NCBI GenBank assembly: GCA_030066455.1
Contig: JASJBQ010000168.1
Location: 1-9,459 of the forward strand
Source: Desulfobacterales bacterium
GTDB taxonomy: Bacteria > Desulfobacterota > Desulfobacteria > Desulfobacterales > UBA5852
DNA: 9,459 nt
Direction: 5' to 3'
Below are positions 5,968 to 9,459 of this stretch, piece after piece. Numbering within the stretch: position 1 is the first letter of the stretch; the number at the start of each line of letters is the position of its first letter. The notes under the pieces were generated by a model that was given only the letters and a program-made list of their open reading frames with translations, ran no database searches and was not told the DNA's origin. A program made the translations under genes and the position numbers.

Positions 5968-7116
5968 ATGGCAATCGAATCCTTTACCGCCCGAGATCTT
6001 TTCGACGGGCTGACCCGTCGCGAGGATTTTCTATTGCTGGATGTGCGCAACGATGTCGAATTCGGCCGTTTCAAGATCGAGGGACCCTATCCTTTCGACA
6101 TGCTCAACGTGCCCTATATGGAATTCATCGAAATGGAGGAGGAAAGCGTCGCCAAGGTACCCCGTGGGAAAAAGGTGCGCATCGTCTGCGCCAAGGAGGG
6201 CTCGTCCAAATATGTGGGTGAAATCTTAGCCCAGCACGGCTACGCCGACGTCGCCCACATGAAGGTCGGCATCAAGGCCTGGGGCAACCTCCTCGCCCCC
6301 ACCCGCGTGGCCGCGGAAGATGGCTACGAATTGGTCCAGTTCAGACGTCCAGGCAAGGCCTCATGCAGCTACGGGCTTGTTTACGGCCAGGAAATGATGG
6401 TCTTCGACCCGGCCAAGGACATCGCGTTCTATCTTGATTTCGCCCAGGCCCGCGGCTGCACCATCACCAAAACCTTCGAGACCCACCGCCAGGCCGACTA
6501 TATTTCGGGCAGCGATGGTTTGCGCCAAAGCGCCGCCGTCGAAATCGTGGCGCCGGAGGACGATTTTCAGGGGGCCAAGTTCCCTTACACTCCCGCCAGA
6601 CACGGCGAAGTCCACCGGTTCCGCAGCGGGGGGCCCGAAGTGGAGGTGATCCACACCCCCGGCCACACCCCCGGCAGCACCTGCTACCGCATCGACGGTA
6701 AATATCTGGTGACCGGGGATACGGTCTTCATCCAGTCCATCGGGCGACCCGACCTGGGAGGCATGGCCGAGGCCTGGTCGGAACAACTCTTTAAGACGAT
6801 GACCGAAATCCTACTCAAGCTCGACGATGACACCATCATTTTGCCAGGCCACTACATGGACTGGGAAGAAGCCGATGACAACCTGATCTTCGCCGCCCCG
6901 ATGACGGCGATCAAAAAACGCAATGCCGCGATCTACACCATTGACAATGCCTCGGATTTTTATGCCTTCATTCAGGCCAACATGCGTCCCCAGCCCGAAG
7001 AGTATGCCAAGATCCGCGAAATCAACGCTGGTCTGGTGGCGGTGGACGCCGAGGAGCAGGAAATCATGGATATCGGCAAGAACGAATGCGCCGCGAGCAT
7101 GCACACGGCGGCCTGA
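5968..7116 (+). CDS. Rhodanese / metallo-beta-lactamase fusion, persulfide dioxygenase-like
   Basis: This is a 382-aa two-domain protein. Residues 1-110 form a rhodanese domain (LLLDVRNDVEFGRFKIEG, 22-39) with Cys74 in the active-site loop CAKEGSSK (74-81), expected to carry a persulfide. Residues from about 120 form an MBL-fold domain like that of ETHE1-type persulfide dioxygenases, which oxidise glutathione or similar persulfides to sulfite. The usual first metal motif HxHxDH reads H173-R-Q175-A-D177-Y178. The later residues are kept: GH233TPGST, TGD251 and PGH295. By comparison with ETHE1, the kept residues H173, H233 and D251 match the single-iron triad. The domain order (rhodanese first) is the reverse of the PDO-rhodanese fusions I know. 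It is downstream of tusA and the dsrE2-like gene, probably in one operon. A hydrolase role instead of an oxygenase role cannot be excluded. Confidence 0.85.
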   Translation: MAIESFTARDLFDGLTRREDFLLLDVRNDVEFGRFKIEGPYPFDMLNVPYMEFIEMEEESVAKVPRGKKVRIVCAKEGSSKYVGEILAQHGYADVAHMKVGIKAWGNLLAPTRVAAEDGYELVQFRRPGKASCSYGLVYGQEMMVFDPAKDIAFYLDFAQARGCTITKTFETHRQADYISGSDGLRQSAAVEIVAPEDDFQGAKFPYTPARHGEVHRFRSGGPEVEVIHTPGHTPGSTCYRIDGKYLVTGDTVFIQSIGRPDLGGMAEAWSEQLFKTMTEILLKLDDDTIILPGHYMDWEEADDNLIFAAPMTAIKKRNAAIYTIDNASDFYAFIQANMRPQPEEYAKIREINAGLVAVDAEEQEIMDIGKNECAASMHTAA

Positions 7117-7174
7117 GACCGCCGAGCGTCCGCGTCGTATGAACAAATGAAATCGTCCAGAAAGGGAGCACACC

Positions 7175-8605
<1,431 letters not shown>

Positions 8606-8649
8606 CCTGAAGGCTGCAGGACGAATCGCCGGATGCCGATCCCGGGGAG

Positions 8650-8679
8650 TTGACAGGCGATGGCCCGGCTTTGTAGAAC
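8650..8679 (+). promoter_or_regulatory. Possible sigma70-type promoter upstream of the DUF4124-protease gene
   Basis: A perfect TTGACA (8650-8655) is followed after 18 nt by TAGAAC (8674-8679), which matches four of six -10 consensus bases. It lies in the 186-nt gap after pyk and would give a leader of about 100 nt. The rest of the gap shows no gene and no convincing terminator. Confidence 0.35.
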
Positions 8680-8777
8680 GCAACAAGCACCGCTTCGCGC
8701 TCGAATATCCGCGGGCGGCCCCGTAATCCGACTCCACGCGCCGGTCTGCCCCGATGGCCAGCGGCGCACACTACCCT

Positions 8778-8783
8778 GAGGAG
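8778..8783 (+). promoter_or_regulatory. Ribosome binding site fixing the start of the last gene
   Basis: GAGGAG lies 8 nt before the ATG at 8792. The in-frame GTG at 8783 overlaps this site, so it cannot be the start served by it. Starting at 8792 also gives a cleaner signal peptide. Confidence 0.7.
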
Positions 8784-8791
8784 TGTCCGCG

Positions 8792-9442
8792 ATGCGCCAC
8801 CTGATCCATCCCCTGGTCCTGCTCCTGATCCTTCTGGCGACGCCATCCCTGCCGTCGGCACGCATCTATATCTGGACGGATGCGGAAGGCGTGAAGCACT
8901 ACTCCCAGGAACCACCGCCCGAGGACGCCACCGAAGTCATGGAGAAAGACGAAGTGCACTACGACGCTTCGGCCGACGCCAAAAGCCATCGGGCGGGATC
9001 CGCAACCGCCGCAGGGGCACAGCGCGGGGCAGGAGACGGGCAAACCCGCATCGTCATGGAGGGCAACATCCTCCAGGTGCCGGTCACCCTCGTTTACGCG
9101 GGAAAGGAAGTCGCCACCATGCTCGTGCTCGATACCGGTGCCTCGTCCACCGTGCTGACGGTCCCGCTGGCCGAGCGCCTGGGCGTTGAACCGGAGATCA
9201 ACACCCAGGTAAAAGTGGCCGGGGGCACGATGCTCGACGCCCAGTCCGTGACCCTTGATTCCCTGAGCGTGGGACCGCACACGCGCCGGAATATGCGTGT
9301 CCTGATCCTCCGCCATCAGGGGGCCCGCCCCAAACTCCACGGCGCATTGGGTTTGAATTTTCTGCGGCATTACCCCTACAGCATCGACATGCAGAAAATG
9401 GTCATCAACTGGGAAGCCGGGACGGCGGCTTCGGCTCCCTGA
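8792..9442 (+). CDS. Exported DUF4124 / retropepsin-like aspartyl protease protein
   Basis: This 216-aa protein has a signal peptide or membrane anchor at 1-23 (MRHLIHPLVLLLILLATPSL and following). IYIWTDAEGVKHYSQEPP (25-42) is the W-x-D-x-x-G-x-x-x-Y/F-S pattern of DUF4124, found in exported proteins of unknown role. Residues 50-85 are a polar, Ala- and Gly-rich linker. From about 86 there is a retropepsin-like domain: LVLDTGASSTVLT (111-123) with the putative catalytic Asp114 in DTGA, and the later LHGALGLNFLRHYPYSID (182-199), matching the second conserved block of bacterial single-domain aspartyl proteases. Such domains work as homodimers, so a periplasmic or envelope protease is likely. 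The substrate is unknown. The gene follows pyk after 186 nt and probably has its own promoter. The window ends 17 nt after the stop. Confidence 0.8.
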   Translation: MRHLIHPLVLLLILLATPSLPSARIYIWTDAEGVKHYSQEPPPEDATEVMEKDEVHYDASADAKSHRAGSATAAGAQRGAGDGQTRIVMEGNILQVPVTLVYAGKEVATMLVLDTGASSTVLTVPLAERLGVEPEINTQVKVAGGTMLDAQSVTLDSLSVGPHTRRNMRVLILRHQGARPKLHGALGLNFLRHYPYSIDMQKMVINWEAGTAASAP

Positions 9443-9459
9443 CAACCGGACCTTCGGCG

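Noticed and set aside
7106..7124. 6-bp hairpin CGGCGG/CCGCCG over the stop codon of the rhodanese-MBL gene
   Set aside because: It has no T-run and is expected by chance in GC-rich DNA. It is not enough to separate pyk from the upstream gene.
7138..7144. TATGAAC half-site upstream of pyk resembling the MarR operator
   Set aside because: The other half (GTTCA) is absent at the right spacing, so a 7-bp chance match is more likely.

Overview
The window holds nine protein-coding genes, all on the + strand, in GC-rich DNA (roughly 60% by eye) with strong Shine-Dalgarno sites. I recognise eight families clearly. The ninth, the last gene, is recognised only at domain level. The layout suits a Gram-negative bacterium of the Pseudomonadota/Desulfobacterota type. 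I lean towards Desulfobacterota because of the sulfur-trafficking genes and the Pst subtype, but the sequence here cannot settle this. I see no tRNA, rRNA, CRISPR array, insertion sequence or integration site.

Region 1 (1-4342) is a high-affinity phosphate uptake (Pst) locus in the order pstC (5' end cut by the window edge), pstA, pstS, pstB. The usual order puts pstS first. The pstC and pstA genes overlap by 8 nt. A 256-nt gap containing a perfect 10-bp GC hairpin separates pstS from pstB. PstC and PstA form the inner-membrane channel, PstS captures phosphate in the periplasm, and PstB hydrolyses ATP on the cytoplasmic side. No phoU follows pstB.

Region 2 (about 4480-7116) looks like a regulated cytoplasmic sulfane-sulfur module: a MarR-type repressor, a DsrE2-like protein, TusA, and a fusion of an N-terminal rhodanese domain to a metallo-beta-lactamase (MBL) domain that resembles persulfide dioxygenases. 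Two closely related 15-bp palindromes (12 of 15 bases identical) lie at the marR start and just upstream of dsrE2. This suggests that MarR represses both itself and the sulfur genes. The marR promoter is positioned so that the transcript would be leaderless. The MBL metal motif is degenerate, but it keeps the residues expected for a single-iron site. This module is the most interesting part of the window.

Region 3 (7175-8605) is pyruvate kinase, 58 nt after the rhodanese-MBL gene and possibly read from the same transcript. Its active-site loop carries the residue set typical of potassium-independent pyruvate kinases.

Region 4 (8606-9459) has a 186-nt gap with a possible promoter, followed by a secreted or membrane-anchored protein with a DUF4124-like N-terminus and a retropepsin-like aspartyl protease domain.
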